Below are positions 44,888-55,120 of a stretch of 64,000 nucleotides of DNA, one piece after another. The notes under the pieces are model-generated. The model worked only from the letters and a program-made list of their open reading frames with translations, did no database searches and was not told the DNA's origin. The first letter of the stretch is position 1. Every line of letters begins with the position of its first letter. Both the position numbers and the translations under genes were made by a program. Source of the DNA: Megascapheus bottae (lineage: Eukaryota; Chordata; Mammalia; Rodentia; Geomyidae); assembly GCA_024803745.1 (NCBI GenBank), contig JANJXV010000030.1, positions 4,483,001 through 4,547,000 on the forward strand, written 5' to 3'.

Positions 44888-46860
44888 GCTCAAATGGCTT
44901 TACTTTGACACTTAAAAGTCATATTTCATTATTTCACTAGCTAATGCTGGGAAAAAGCTCAATATTATGCAATTTGTATGTACTTTGCTATCATAAAATA
45001 TAGACAATCTAAATGTTTAACTGTAAGAAAACATTTTCATTTTATATTTAATAATATTTAGTAACACATTTTGATTGAAATAGTATTGCTATCATTTGTC
45101 AAAATTCTCTTTTCCGTGTATGCTTTTTGCAGTGCTGTAGTTTGACAGAGGTTCTCTGCTTCTGATGCATATATCCAGTTCCTTGAAATCCTTCAAAAGG
45201 AAGATTTTCTTCCTGCCAGGATACTATTTCTTGGCAGAAAGGCCACAGAGAGTATGGTGGAGGGGGTGAAATTGACTGGAATACTGGGCAAATGTGACAA
45301 GATGTAATAATGTCTCCCCCCACATCTCACAGAAATAACATAAGGCAGTGATGTTTCCTATGTCATGTTCATATACAGATACAATATACTTAAATATTAC
45401 TCACATCTGCCTTTCTAGCTCCCTCTTCCAACGCACCATATCCCGATTATCTACCAGAGGTCCAACATTACTGCCAGAAGACAAACACATATACACACAC
45501 ATGTACAAACCGTACCTAGATTCCGCACAGGAGAGCAAACATGTAACGAGGGACGTCCCTAAACATACCTGCACATTTGTTTATGGCATTCTTCTCCCCA
45601 GAGGTGCTTTTCATTTTTGAGTTAAAGTACAGTCTCTATGAAGGTCACATAATATTCACTTCCTAGACCAAAGTCCAATGGCCCTTCTACCTGTCAGTAA
45701 TCTAAGCTACCATTCTATTTGTTTTGTATTTATGCTCCTGTAGTTGTTTTTAAGTATTTGTCTTTGATCATTCTTAATAGAAGATTATTGCTTTTCTACC
45801 AGGACTAAGACACATGCTAATATAAATATACTAGGTAAGGATTTCTTTAGACCTGTATATGTCAATCAGACTACATTTAATGTAAGAATACAAAAAGATG
45901 TGTTCTCTTCTCCTTTGATACAATGAGAAAAAAAACCTAGCTTTTACAGAGGTGATGAAGGAAAATAGAAGCAAACATAGAGACAAGGTCAGAACCTAAT
46001 CAATGAAGAATTTAGAAGAAAATGATTAGATGTTAAAAACACCCTATTTCTTTCACAGAGCCAGCTAATGGGGACTATATGTAATATGTTTGGAAAATCA
46101 ATAGGATAGAGAGAAAAATTCATACAACAGGTATGTGCTTGGGTCTGAAAAATCCTGAAGGAGAAGTAACTTACTTAATCTAATTTAAAATATATCAACC
46201 AGGAAGTGCAATGACTTTTAAAAGAGACCTAGTACAAGTAATTAAAATTGATTAGGTTGCAATTATTCTGTAGTGTAGGCAGGGCAAAGGGACGATTGAG
46301 GCTGACATTTCAATAAAATATCGTCAGACCTTCCAGATATTAGCATGCTAGCGTTCAGTATGATATTTAAACAGTAGACCATTGAGAAGATCAAATTGCC
46401 TTTTTATGTTAAGAAATTGGATAAAGAACAGGCATCAAGTAAATCCAAAGTGTAATTTTCTCATGAACATGAATTGATGGGATGTGTTCAGGTCAAATAT
46501 AATGTGTGCTTATTGTAGAGAGGCAGGAATCTGACATTTCTTTGGCCCTGATCTAAAATGTAAAGTGGCATGCTTTTATTCTCCACTGGGATGGATGCTG
46601 CAGTTCTCAGATGAGAACTGGCCCCAGCTGGCACCTTTGAAATGAAAACACACGTGGAAAATAACCATATACCATGGAGTACTGCTGGCTAACTAAGAAT
46701 CAAATTAGGGGTGAGTAAAAGCTTTGTTTATATTTCTTTCGCTTTTAAACCTTTCCAGAGAGTTGATTATATATTATTAGCATGGAGATTCATGGATTAG
46801 TTACCCCAGGAGACAAAACTGTATATTTAGCTTCAAGAGACTGCCTAGTGCTGTGCATAA

Positions 46861-46861
<1 letters not shown>
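44888..46861. other. Unique AT-rich sequence; candidate block 46190-46400
   Basis: No gene recognised. At 46190-46400 repeat-free sequence holds AAGTAATTAAAATTGATTAG, GGTTGCAATTATTCTG and ATATTAGCATGCTAGCG, like a conserved noncoding element. Conservation untested. Confidence 0.35.

Positions 46862-46892
<31 letters not shown>
46862..46892 (+). repeat. (GT)n microsatellite
   Basis: About 15 GT units, followed by ACCTACACACAC. Confidence 0.95.
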
Positions 46893-46894
<2 letters not shown>

Positions 46895-48661
46895 CTACAC
46901 ACACAAATATTCCTTCCTTTGTGTTTAAGAGGAATAAGACTAGATTTTGCTCAGATCAATTTTTCCAGACTTTTTTTCTGTCCAGAACAAACCATGTGGA
47001 TGATTGAAAGCAATTACTAAACAAAAAAAATCTACTTTGATCTATTTCCTTTTGGGAAGGAATGAGGAGAGTACTGTGTTTTCTGTACAAGCCAGATGCT
47101 GTGGATTGAAGTAATGGACTTAGGCCTGTGCAGGGCTCTAATCAACGCTCGTGAATCTGAACGTGGTTGACTGATTTGAGAACTGCTGTGGAATATCTCT
47201 CACCCCATTCATTGCATTTTCTACTCAAAAACTTCCTGCCATTTCCAGCCCATGTTTAGCAAGTCTAATTTACGAACCTAAGGGGAATGCAGAACTGCCA
47301 GGTATTAAGAGAAAGTGTGATGAAAAGGGAATTGGAAGAGCAACCAGCTGAGACAGTGCGTTCGTGATGTCGTGGGATTGAATTCCTATAAGTGCGCTGT
47401 ACGTTAGCTGTTGGAATTATTGATAAGGAAATAAGCTGAGATTGTTTAATTAGACTAGGACAAGGCAAGTGCTTAATTTGAACCCATGACTATCCAGTTT
47501 GAACAATGCGATTGTCATAGCATGAATTATTATCATAACCTGAGAAACGTATTGATTGAGAGTAGAATTTCGTGTTTTAAGGAACATTTTGTGTTTTGTT
47601 GTAAGCATACGTTTTCCTTTGACAGAAATAAACAATGCTGCTTCACATTTAGTGACAGCCCCACTTGTTTAGAAATGCATTCACAGTAAATTCGTACTAA
47701 GTCATTGTCATAAACAAGATAAGTGTGAGGCGCACTCCCTGCATTGCCATCTGATAGATGGGCTTGTTCCTATGGGTCTTCTCAGCAAAATGTAAATAAA
47801 AGACACACTGGTATACAAATGGTTAACAATGAATTAACTGAAGTATATTAAACCCTGAGGAGAACTCAAACAAGAAAATTCTTCAGAAAGTCGAAGTCAA
47901 AGCCCAACGAAGTCAGTACCAGGAAATGGATGTGTGTAGGAAGGTAGAATGGGACCCAGGGAGAACGGTGGGGGAGAGGGGCGCAGAGAGGGTGCAGTCA
48001 AGAATTCCTTGTCTCTACCACAGAATTGAGAAAGATAAAGGAAGGGGCGGGTGAAGGGCGTGAAGAGGATGGAGGGATGAGAATCATCGAGATGCATTTT
48101 ACACATTCACTGATTTGTTCCATGGCACACAGTAGTCAATACACATTGTCTGGGGAATTCTGGGTGCTGTGCTGAAACATAACCCCTCTGTCAGCTCTGA
48201 AATTCTGTGACAGCTCTTTCCAAAACTTCATCATGCTTGTACTGGGCCCCATCTTTCCCAAGAGGCAGAGAGGATTTTTGTTTAGAAAGATGCATATGTT
48301 CTCCACAAGTCACAGTTGGTTTTATGATTTGCACACACACCTCATCTTTAGAGGCCATCGGTACACGAATGAGAATTTCTGGTATTTCATCAAGGCACTA
48401 GTAAGGCTTACCTGGGAACCTCTTCTTTTATTTTGTTAGTAAATATTTTATTAACATTGATTTTTTTACATCATATTTCACATGTCATGTTTAACAAACA
48501 AGTGTTCAAAAAGGGAATCTGTATACAATCGCTGGCACTTAGGTTTTAGAACGTAATTAAAATCAAGCTGAGAGTTTGTATGTCATAGATACATATTAAT
48601 CTATGTAATTAAATATTATGTCTATAGTGTATATAGCCCATCATAGATATATCCCTGAGAA
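46893..48661. other. Unique sequence; G-rich patch near 47950-48080
   Basis: No repeat family or gene recognised. Around 47951-47990 plus-strand G runs (GGG, GGG, GGGGG, GGGG, GGG) with loops up to eight bases could form a weak G-quadruplex. The stretch 47100-47600 keeps several CpGs and is repeat-free, possibly regulatory. Confidence 0.4.
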
Positions 48662-48920
48662 AAACCCACAGATTTTTTTTGTCAGTCACAGGGCTTGAAT
48701 TCTGAGCCCGGGCATTTTCCCTGAGCTCCTCAGCTCAAGGACAGTGCTCTACCACTTGAGCCACAGCACACTTCTGGTTTTCTGGTAGTTAACTGGAGAA
48801 AGTCTCGTGGACTTTTATGCCTGGGGTTGGCTTTTAACTGCGATCCTCATGTCTCCGCCTCCTGAATAACAACGATTATAATCATGAGCCTCTGGCACAT
48901 GGATAAACTCACAGATTTTT
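48662..48920 (-). mobile_element. B1-Geo composite SINE with target-site duplication
   Basis: The 16-bp words AAACCCACAGATTTTT (48662-48677) and AAACTCACAGATTTTT (48905-48920) differ by one base and bracket the element. Reverse-strand Geo (GTCAGTCACAGGGCTTGAAT, GTGCTCTACCACTTGAGCC), linker (CACACTTCTGGTTTTCTGG), B1 (GGAGAAAGTCTCGTGGACTT, GGTTGGCTTTTAACTGCGAT, CTCCGCCTCCTGAATAAC). Shows that the composite moves as one unit. Confidence 0.95.
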
Positions 48921-49033
48921 CACGTACTTCTCCCGGAATTCCTTTTAAATTCCAGGTCCAGCTCTTACCTGCTACAATTGAAATGACTGACTTAAGAAGC
49001 TGCGATATGCTAAATGATTTGTTATTATTTTAG
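48921..49033. other. Unique spacer
   Basis: Ends with a T-rich stretch and TAG before the exon-like block. Confidence 0.5.
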
Positions 49034-49165
49034 GTCATGTGGCAGGGTTACTATCATTTATATAAATGCAGGTCTAAGCCAAATAAAAGAGGCAAAGAGC
49101 ACTGGGATATTAAAATGATAGACAATGATGGATGTGAGATAGAGCGAAAGCAAAAGGAGTCGCAG
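49034..49165 (+). other. Exon-like or conserved noncoding block, unproven
   Basis: TTATTATTTTAG precedes and CGCAG|GTATCA follows. The 132 bp between are open in one frame (44 codons, including MWQGYYHLYKCRSKPNKRGK). The polypyrimidine tract is weak and AT-rich, and no protein family is recognised. The base texture (ACTATCATTTATATAAATGC, GCACTGGGATATTAAAATG) fits a conserved noncoding element equally well. Confidence 0.22.
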
Positions 49166-50796
49166 GTATCATTTATTATAGCCCTGAATATTAGGAGATT
49201 AATTTATGTTATCATTTTGTTGCTGTCTGTTCACTATAGATTTTATAATTTTGAATGTTTCTCATGTATTACTATTTCTTGCTCATATTCTAGCTTATAT
49301 TGATAAGATAATAGCTTCTCAAGAGAGTACAGGATTGTAATTTATCCGAAAGCCAAACTCACAAAATAATTCCTGGAGGCATGTTATATTATTTCACTTA
49401 TTTCCCAGTTTCCAAAGCTTGCTTTACCCTTCAATGTATACACTGCTGGCATTTTCATATTATCCTCATTGGCATAGTTCGCTCATGACAGTATTTTTTT
49501 TAATTTGTGTTATCTCCAAACATCTATATGGAAGAAAGCCTTTTATTCATTTCTCACATGATGGCAAACGATTTTGATTTTGCTCTTTCAGGGGGTTGCG
49601 ATTTGTAATGCTGAAATGACAGTGGGGTTTGTCATGCCAGGCTTTCTCCACCATTTCATCTTCTCACCATCTAAGATGAGTTTAAGGGACTTGGAATATA
49701 ACTTTTAACGGTGACTGTGCTTGTACTGTGGAGGTGAGAGCTCATGAACAATTAAAAGCCGAAGGACACCCTGTTATCCTGTTGCCTCCCGTTCTAATGC
49801 AAAGCATACACACAGCACAATACTGAATGCCCTCATTTGAAAATTGCTGTCATTAATTTTCCATATTTCCATTTCTCTTTAAATGACTCATTGTACTATA
49901 AGAATTTGTCTTTTACTCCTGCTGCCTCTTCAAGCCTGTCAAAGCCTGTTACTAAGACATCGCAAAATTCAGATATACACATTACTCACAAAGAGCTGCT
50001 AACCTCGGCCTAAAACCACTGCTTATAAGAACAGCATTCATCCACTCCACTGAGGATCGACTTCTCCTCAAACGTATTTCTCCTTTCCCTTCTCCCCAGG
50101 TACACTTCTCTCTCATTCTTGCACAAGAGTGTATTTTACTGGAGTGGGTTATGCTCTTAAACACCCTTAACTGCCCTGGACCTCAATTATTATTTCTCCC
50201 AACCGGTTATGGCAGCATCAAATCATTCCTTCAATTTGCCTTGACTCCCCCCTCCTCACTCTTTCTTTTTTCTTTTCTCTTGACTTTGTGGTACAGCATC
50301 CCTGTCAAAATTGCTTAGCATTAGAACTGGAAATTGTCCCAAGGGGGTAAAGCAAGAGTTGAATAAATACTTCCCTGTTTTTCCCTGGATGGGTGAGTGC
50401 ATCATGAGACGTGCTCGGTGCTCCTGTCCAGTGAAGGAACCCGTGGCTCATGTCTTATAGAGCATGCCTGTTCTGAGAGTCTTCCCTCACCTACTTCTTT
50501 ATTCCTGTGTCTCAGACTTGCTCCCTAGAGCTTCTGAAAGCCGTTGTTTGTGATGACCTCTGACCTTGGTTCCATGCGCTACAATCAGTGAGAGCTCAGG
50601 TACCTTCCAGAGAAGTCCAACTCCAAAGCGTGCTTCAAACAGCAGGAAAATGCCTAACACTACTGTACTCACTTCTTCACCCTTGTCTCTCTGGTTGCCA
50701 CCAGGACTCAGTTTTGCTGTGTGTAAAATTAACACACACACACACACACACCCCAGTATGCTCATTACTTTTGTGTTGGGCTATTCTGATATGTGA
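49166..50796. other. Unique sequence with short (CA)n
   Basis: No gene seen. A short CA run lies at 50732-50750. ORFs at 50499-50818 on both strands are chance ORFs with no motif. Confidence 0.5.
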
Positions 50797-50865
50797 ATGC
50801 AAGCTTCACCCTTGTTAAGCAGACACGCTACCACTTGAGCCACGCTGCCAACTCCCTACTTTTCA
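50797..50865 (-). mobile_element. Old tRNA-type SINE fragment
   Basis: TTAAGCAGACACGCTACCAC, TTGAGCCACGCTGCCAACTC and CCTACTTTT read as the reverse of an ID/tRNA-type SINE head. Short and decayed. Confidence 0.45.
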
Positions 50866-51310
50866 CATTTCCTTGCTTTCTATTATCGCAGTGTGTTTTG
50901 TAATGAACATCCATCGTACATTATTAACCTGTTATCACAGTGTATTTATCGTAATCAGCTTGCCATTTCACCTCTGATAACTTATTCGTATTACCACTTT
51001 GCTTCTTCTTGCTGCTTTATTGTTTTCCATAAATGCAATTACATGTCTGAACAGCATTAGAGACTTTCTTTTTGTCTTTGTTTTTGTTTCCCAAGGTTCT
51101 GTTTTTATTTTCATTTTCCTCACGGAGAGAATAGAATCATCTCTCTTTTGCTGTGTTAATACCATGCTGCCATTCTTTCTACCTCCAGCAGGTACCTCCC
51201 ACCAGGCCGGCAGCAAAGAAAACAAATAAAACAAATTCTCTCAGTAATTTATTGGATTCAATTAAATTGTCAAGATTAGAATCAATTATGAGCATAGATT
51301 CAATGAATGG
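50866..51310. other. Candidate conserved noncoding block
   Basis: Repeat-free sequence dense in homeodomain/POU-like words: ACATTATTAACCTGTTATCA, AAATGCAATTACATG, GTAATTTATTGGATTCAATT, AATCAATTATGAGC. This is the strongest such cluster in the window by eye. Cross-species conservation is not testable here. Confidence 0.3.
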
Positions 51311-53189
51311 AGAAGGTGTACAGTAGGTTATCCCTCCATCAGAGATGCAGAGGAGGCTGAAGTAAAGTTTGGTGTCATGTTAAATGCTTCAAAAGAATAA
51401 AAAGGAGTAGCTAGTTCCCATCCTTTTCTTTCCAAAATACTATTACCTATTACCTGTAGGAGTCACACATGGAAGATTCACAATGAAACACAAGACACAA
51501 GAACTGAAGTAAAAGGAAATCGTAACTAGAAGTATGATGTTCATGTAGTTCAGAGAATCTTCAGTAAGATGCTTGTGTGAAGGGATGTCACTCATTGGGG
51601 ATTAGTATCTATCTTCCTGACAACCATGGCAAGCATCCTCTCATAAGCAGACGGAGCGGATCTACATATCTAGACAGGTATGTATAGACACAGAGATACA
51701 GATATGGGGTACAAGGATATCTCCATGTCTATTTTCACAAATCTGCCTTTCAATATTTATTTGCACACCTATCTATCGGCACATACCATTCAGTTCTGAG
51801 GGTGGGGGGGTCTTAAGTGTTTGATATAATGCCCCTTTTAAGTAGCAATCTAGTGTTTGAACCAGAAGGATTCCAGAAGAGAGGATGCTCAACAACAAAT
51901 AAATGACACCTTCTCTCCACTGAACACACTGCCAGATGCATCAGAAATGCTGCAATGCATCTGAGCCAGAAAGCACTCCCACTATGTAGGGGCTTGTCTA
52001 GCTTCAAAGTATCCCTTGAGTGTACAGAAATACCTTCCAACAGAAAGCCGGCTAAGATAGTTTTATAATCAGAAAAAAATCCTCAAACTATTTCTTGACA
52101 CTGTTTTGCCTTTCAAGCCCAGCTACCTCTGTCCATAAGATTGATACAAACACATCCATAGCCGCGGTCCAATAATTCTGGATCCCCCAAATAGGTGCAT
52201 TCTGAGCCATTTATTGTCACTTAGAACAGAGTGTCTTCTAAGAGCAGACACACCTGGATGCTGTTTCTTCTAATGCACAAAGTGCTCCTTCCAGATCTAT
52301 CATAAAGTTTCAGAATTAAACTTTTCCATGCCGTGAGACGGGCTGCCTCTGAATTACTGCAGGCATTCACCCTGCTCAGTAAAGCCTCTCTCTCATTCCA
52401 GCCACATTTCTGGAAAGGCAGATGATTGCTCTCCTACATCGTTATGTCTCTCCATCTTCTGCCAACTCTAGTGATGGGAGGCAATTCTAAAACTTTTTGG
52501 CCTTTTGTTCCAAGAGATCTGGGAACAAATTTACAAATGCATGATGAGCACCAAAACTATCTTCTCTTTCTTTCTTTTTTAACAACGAGGCATCATTCCC
52601 TTCCTCTTTTTAAAGAGGGTTTCCAATTTGGACAATACTGAAATGCTGGCTTATCACTCCTCATTAAACATGCAAATCAACGGGTGTAAAATCATTTTCC
52701 ATATGAAAGCATCACCTGAGTAGAAGTCACTCCCCTATGTTTCTATTACCAGGCAAAGGAGTCATCGTCACTCATCAGATCTGGCGAAGTATCTGATCTT
52801 AATGCATGTCTTGTGCATAGACATACCTGATGGCGTGGCTTTAGACAAAACGTTCAACACTAGAGCAGTTGTACATATACTATATCTAATCTAGACTCTG
52901 ACTATGGCCCTGGATTTACCATAAGTGTGAGCAACAACAACAGCTTGTCGCTTTACAAAAAACTAGAAAGTGCACTGTCAGATAGGAACTACTTTTTCCC
53001 TAAACTCTAAAACCAAATCAATGCAAAAAATAAATATTACAAATGTTATGCACTCTCTTTCTAAAATATAACAACAGTTACACATTCTGAAGTAGATAAT
53101 AAGTAGATAATTAAAGTGCATTTCTACTTCGATCCAGTGAATCTATTAATCAGGAATCATATAAGGATATCACTGACAGATGTGATATT
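51311..53189. other. Unique sequence, no gene seen
   Basis: No repeat or gene recognised. The ORFs at 51813-52040 and 52426-52641 have no motif. Confidence 0.55.
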
Positions 53190-53424
53190 AAGAAAAGACA
53201 AAGAGGGGCTGGGAGTTTGGCCTAGTGGTTAAAGTGCTTGTCTAGCATGCACAAAGACCCGGGTTCGATTTCTTGGTACCACATACATAGAAAAAAGCCG
53301 GAAGTGGTGCTGAGGCTCAAGTGGTAGAGCTCTAGCCTTGAGAAAGTCCAAGGACAGTGCTCAGGCCCTGCGCTCAAGCCCAGGACTGGCAAAAAAAAAA
53401 AAAAGAAAAAGAAAAGACAAAGAG
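53190..53424 (+). mobile_element. IDL-Geo SINE, near-intact reference copy
   Basis: A perfect 16-bp target-site duplication AAGAAAAGACAAAGAG lies at 53190-53205 and 53409-53424. Left monomer: GGGCTGGGAGTTTGGCCTAG, AAAGTGCTTGTCTAGCATGC, CACAAAGACCCGGGTTCGAT. Linker ACATAGAAAAAAGCCGGAAG. Geo monomer: GAGGCTCAAGTGGTAGAGCT, CTAGCCTTGAG, GTGCTCAGGCCCTGCGCTC, AAGCCCAGGACTGGC, then a poly-A tail. Low divergence among copies and the intact duplication suggest a recently active family. Confidence 0.98.
53218..53272 (+). promoter_or_regulatory. Internal pol III promoter of IDL monomer (A and B boxes)
   Basis: TGGCCTAGTGG (53218-53228) fits the A-box pattern TRGYNNANNNG, and GGTTCGATTTC (53262-53272) fits the B-box pattern with one mismatch. 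The spacing of about 33 bp matches tRNA-type promoters. This is how tRNA-derived SINEs are transcribed. Confidence 0.85.
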
Positions 53425-54211
53425 AATCTAATTATTAGGATCACTTAAAATACACAGGAATAGAATGGTACTGCTAATTCGCCTCAGTGAATTTGAATTT
53501 ATTAAATATGATGGAATTTTTTAAAAAAAACAATCACAGTGTCAAGAGTATATTGCTTTCTTCTGTAAAGATTCTAATATTGGAACTATTATTCATCAAT
53601 TCACCTACCAAATAAATGATTTCTTGTACACTGTGTTGTTGGTCCAAGTTTGAGTCAGATATAGCTGTTTCTTTGTTGGGTGATTTAAAAACGGAACAAA
53701 GGACTGGAGTTCAATACTAGATGCAAAAATAACAAGAGAAGCATCAGATACCAGAGGAAGACAGACTGGAAGATATTTGTTAGTGCATTGTTAAATTGTG
53801 AGACATTCTTCACAAAGGAAAGAAGACATGGAAAACATCAAAGACACTGAAGTTTTCAATGGGCAGGCATCGTTAAGGAAACCAGGAGCAAGAACAGGCT
53901 TCAGGTTCAAGGGAGTGTATTTCAATTGGATCCTGCTGAGAAGGAAAATGTGCTAATCCATTCCAGTCATGTCTTTTACATGCATCCATATGCATGTGAG
54001 CATCTCATTACCAGCATTTTCATGGCTACTTTAGTCACAAGTTATTTTCCCCTTTGATTCTGCCCAGTTCATTTTAGGCAGGAATTATAATCCCTCACTG
54101 CAGGCCAGAGACACACTGATAAGTCGAGATCTCTCAGACATCTCTTCTCGGGCACTTATTAGGGTGCAGAGCTTTCACATGCTGGATTATCCATGGTTAA
54201 TTAACATATTC

Positions 54212-54214
<3 letters not shown>
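53425..54214. other. Unique AT-rich sequence
   Basis: Nothing recognised. No ORF of note. Confidence 0.55.
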
Positions 54215-54288
<74 letters not shown>

Positions 54289-54373
54289 AGAAAAAAAGGA
54301 AGGAAGGAAGGAAGGAAGGAAGGAAGGAAGGAAGGAAGGAAGGAAGGAAGGAAGGAAGGAAGGAAGGAAGGAG
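54215..54373 (+). repeat. (GA)n then (GGAA)n compound microsatellite
   Basis: About 74 bp of GA (54215-54288), a CAGAAAAAAA interruption, then about 18 GGAA units (54298-54371). Same architecture as 1918-2139. Long ORFs on both strands here are artefacts. Confidence 0.97.
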
Positions 54374-54640
54374 TGGAGTGGAGACAGAAGTGGAGGACAG
54401 AGGAGGGAGGGGGGAAGAAGGGATAGAGAGACAAAGTGCCAGTGCAGTTGTGTGGAGACAGAAGCCAGAGAGAGGACAGGGCAGAGGCCTCAGAGACTTT
54501 CCAGATTCTCGGTGGGTCGGCAAGGGGAAAGAGTGGCTCTCAAGGAGACCGGTTAGAACTCAGAACTTCACCAGGAAGCTTTCTGTGTTTTAGGCAAGTT
54601 CTTTGTCTGTACTTCAAGTGAGGACATTTGCTACATGGTT
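54374..54640. other. Purine-rich flank
   Basis: GTGGAGTGGAGACAG, GGAGGGAGGGGGGAAG and similar G/A-rich sequence to about 54480, then unique sequence. No gene. Confidence 0.5.
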
Positions 54641-54742
54641 TCTTTCTTTCCTTTTTTCTTTCTTTCTTTCTTTTTTCCTTCCTTCCTTCCTTTTTTCTTT
54701 CCCTTCCTTTCTTCCTTTCTTTCCTTCCTTCCTCCTTCCTTC
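54641..54742 (+). repeat. (CTTT)n/(CCTT)n microsatellite
   Basis: Impure pyrimidine array, complementary in composition to the purine array 270 bp upstream. The two arrays could pair as imperfect inverted repeats. Confidence 0.95.
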
Positions 54743-54891
54743 TCACGTCTATTTTTCAGAAATCTCTACTATGGCACTTTTATTACCTCATTTTCGGAAT
54801 CACTGTGAGTCTTCAAGAATCAGTCAGGAAGTTTCTTGGAACCCAAGGGACTGGCAAGGTTTCTTCCTCTCCTGGTGCCTTTTCAAGGCCA
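54743..54891. other. Short unique spacer
   Basis: Nothing recognised. Confidence 0.5.
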
Positions 54892-55120
54892 CAGGGATTC
54901 ACGCTTTTTTTTTTTTTTCCAGTCCTGGGCTTGAGCTCAGGGCCTGAGCACTGTCCTTGGACTTTCTCAAGGCTAGAGCTCTACCACTTGAGCCTCAGCA
55001 CCATTTCTGGCTTTTTTTCTATGTATATGGTACTGAGGAATTGAACCCGGGTCTTCAGGCATGGTAGGCAAGCACTCTACCACTAGGCCAAACTCCCGGC
55101 CCCAGGGATTCCCGCTTTTT
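54892..55120 (-). mobile_element. IDL-Geo SINE with target-site duplication
   Basis: CAGGGATTCACGCTTTTT (54892-54909) and CAGGGATTCCCGCTTTTT (55103-55120) match at 17 of 18 bases. Reverse strand: poly-T, Geo (CAGTCCTGGGCTTGAGCTCA, CTCAAGGCTAGAGCTCTACC), linker, ID-like (ACTGAGGAATTGAACCCGGG, CATGGTAGGCAAGCACTCTA, CTAGGCCAAACTCCCGGCCC). Nearly identical to the copy at 11195. Confidence 0.97.

Noticed and set aside
53218..53272. tRNA gene suggested by A and B boxes
   Set aside because: The boxes belong to a SINE with poly-A tail and target-site duplication; no cloverleaf or anticodon arm.
54164..55044. Several ORFs of 70-138 residues on both strands
   Set aside because: Made of purine and pyrimidine arrays plus a SINE.
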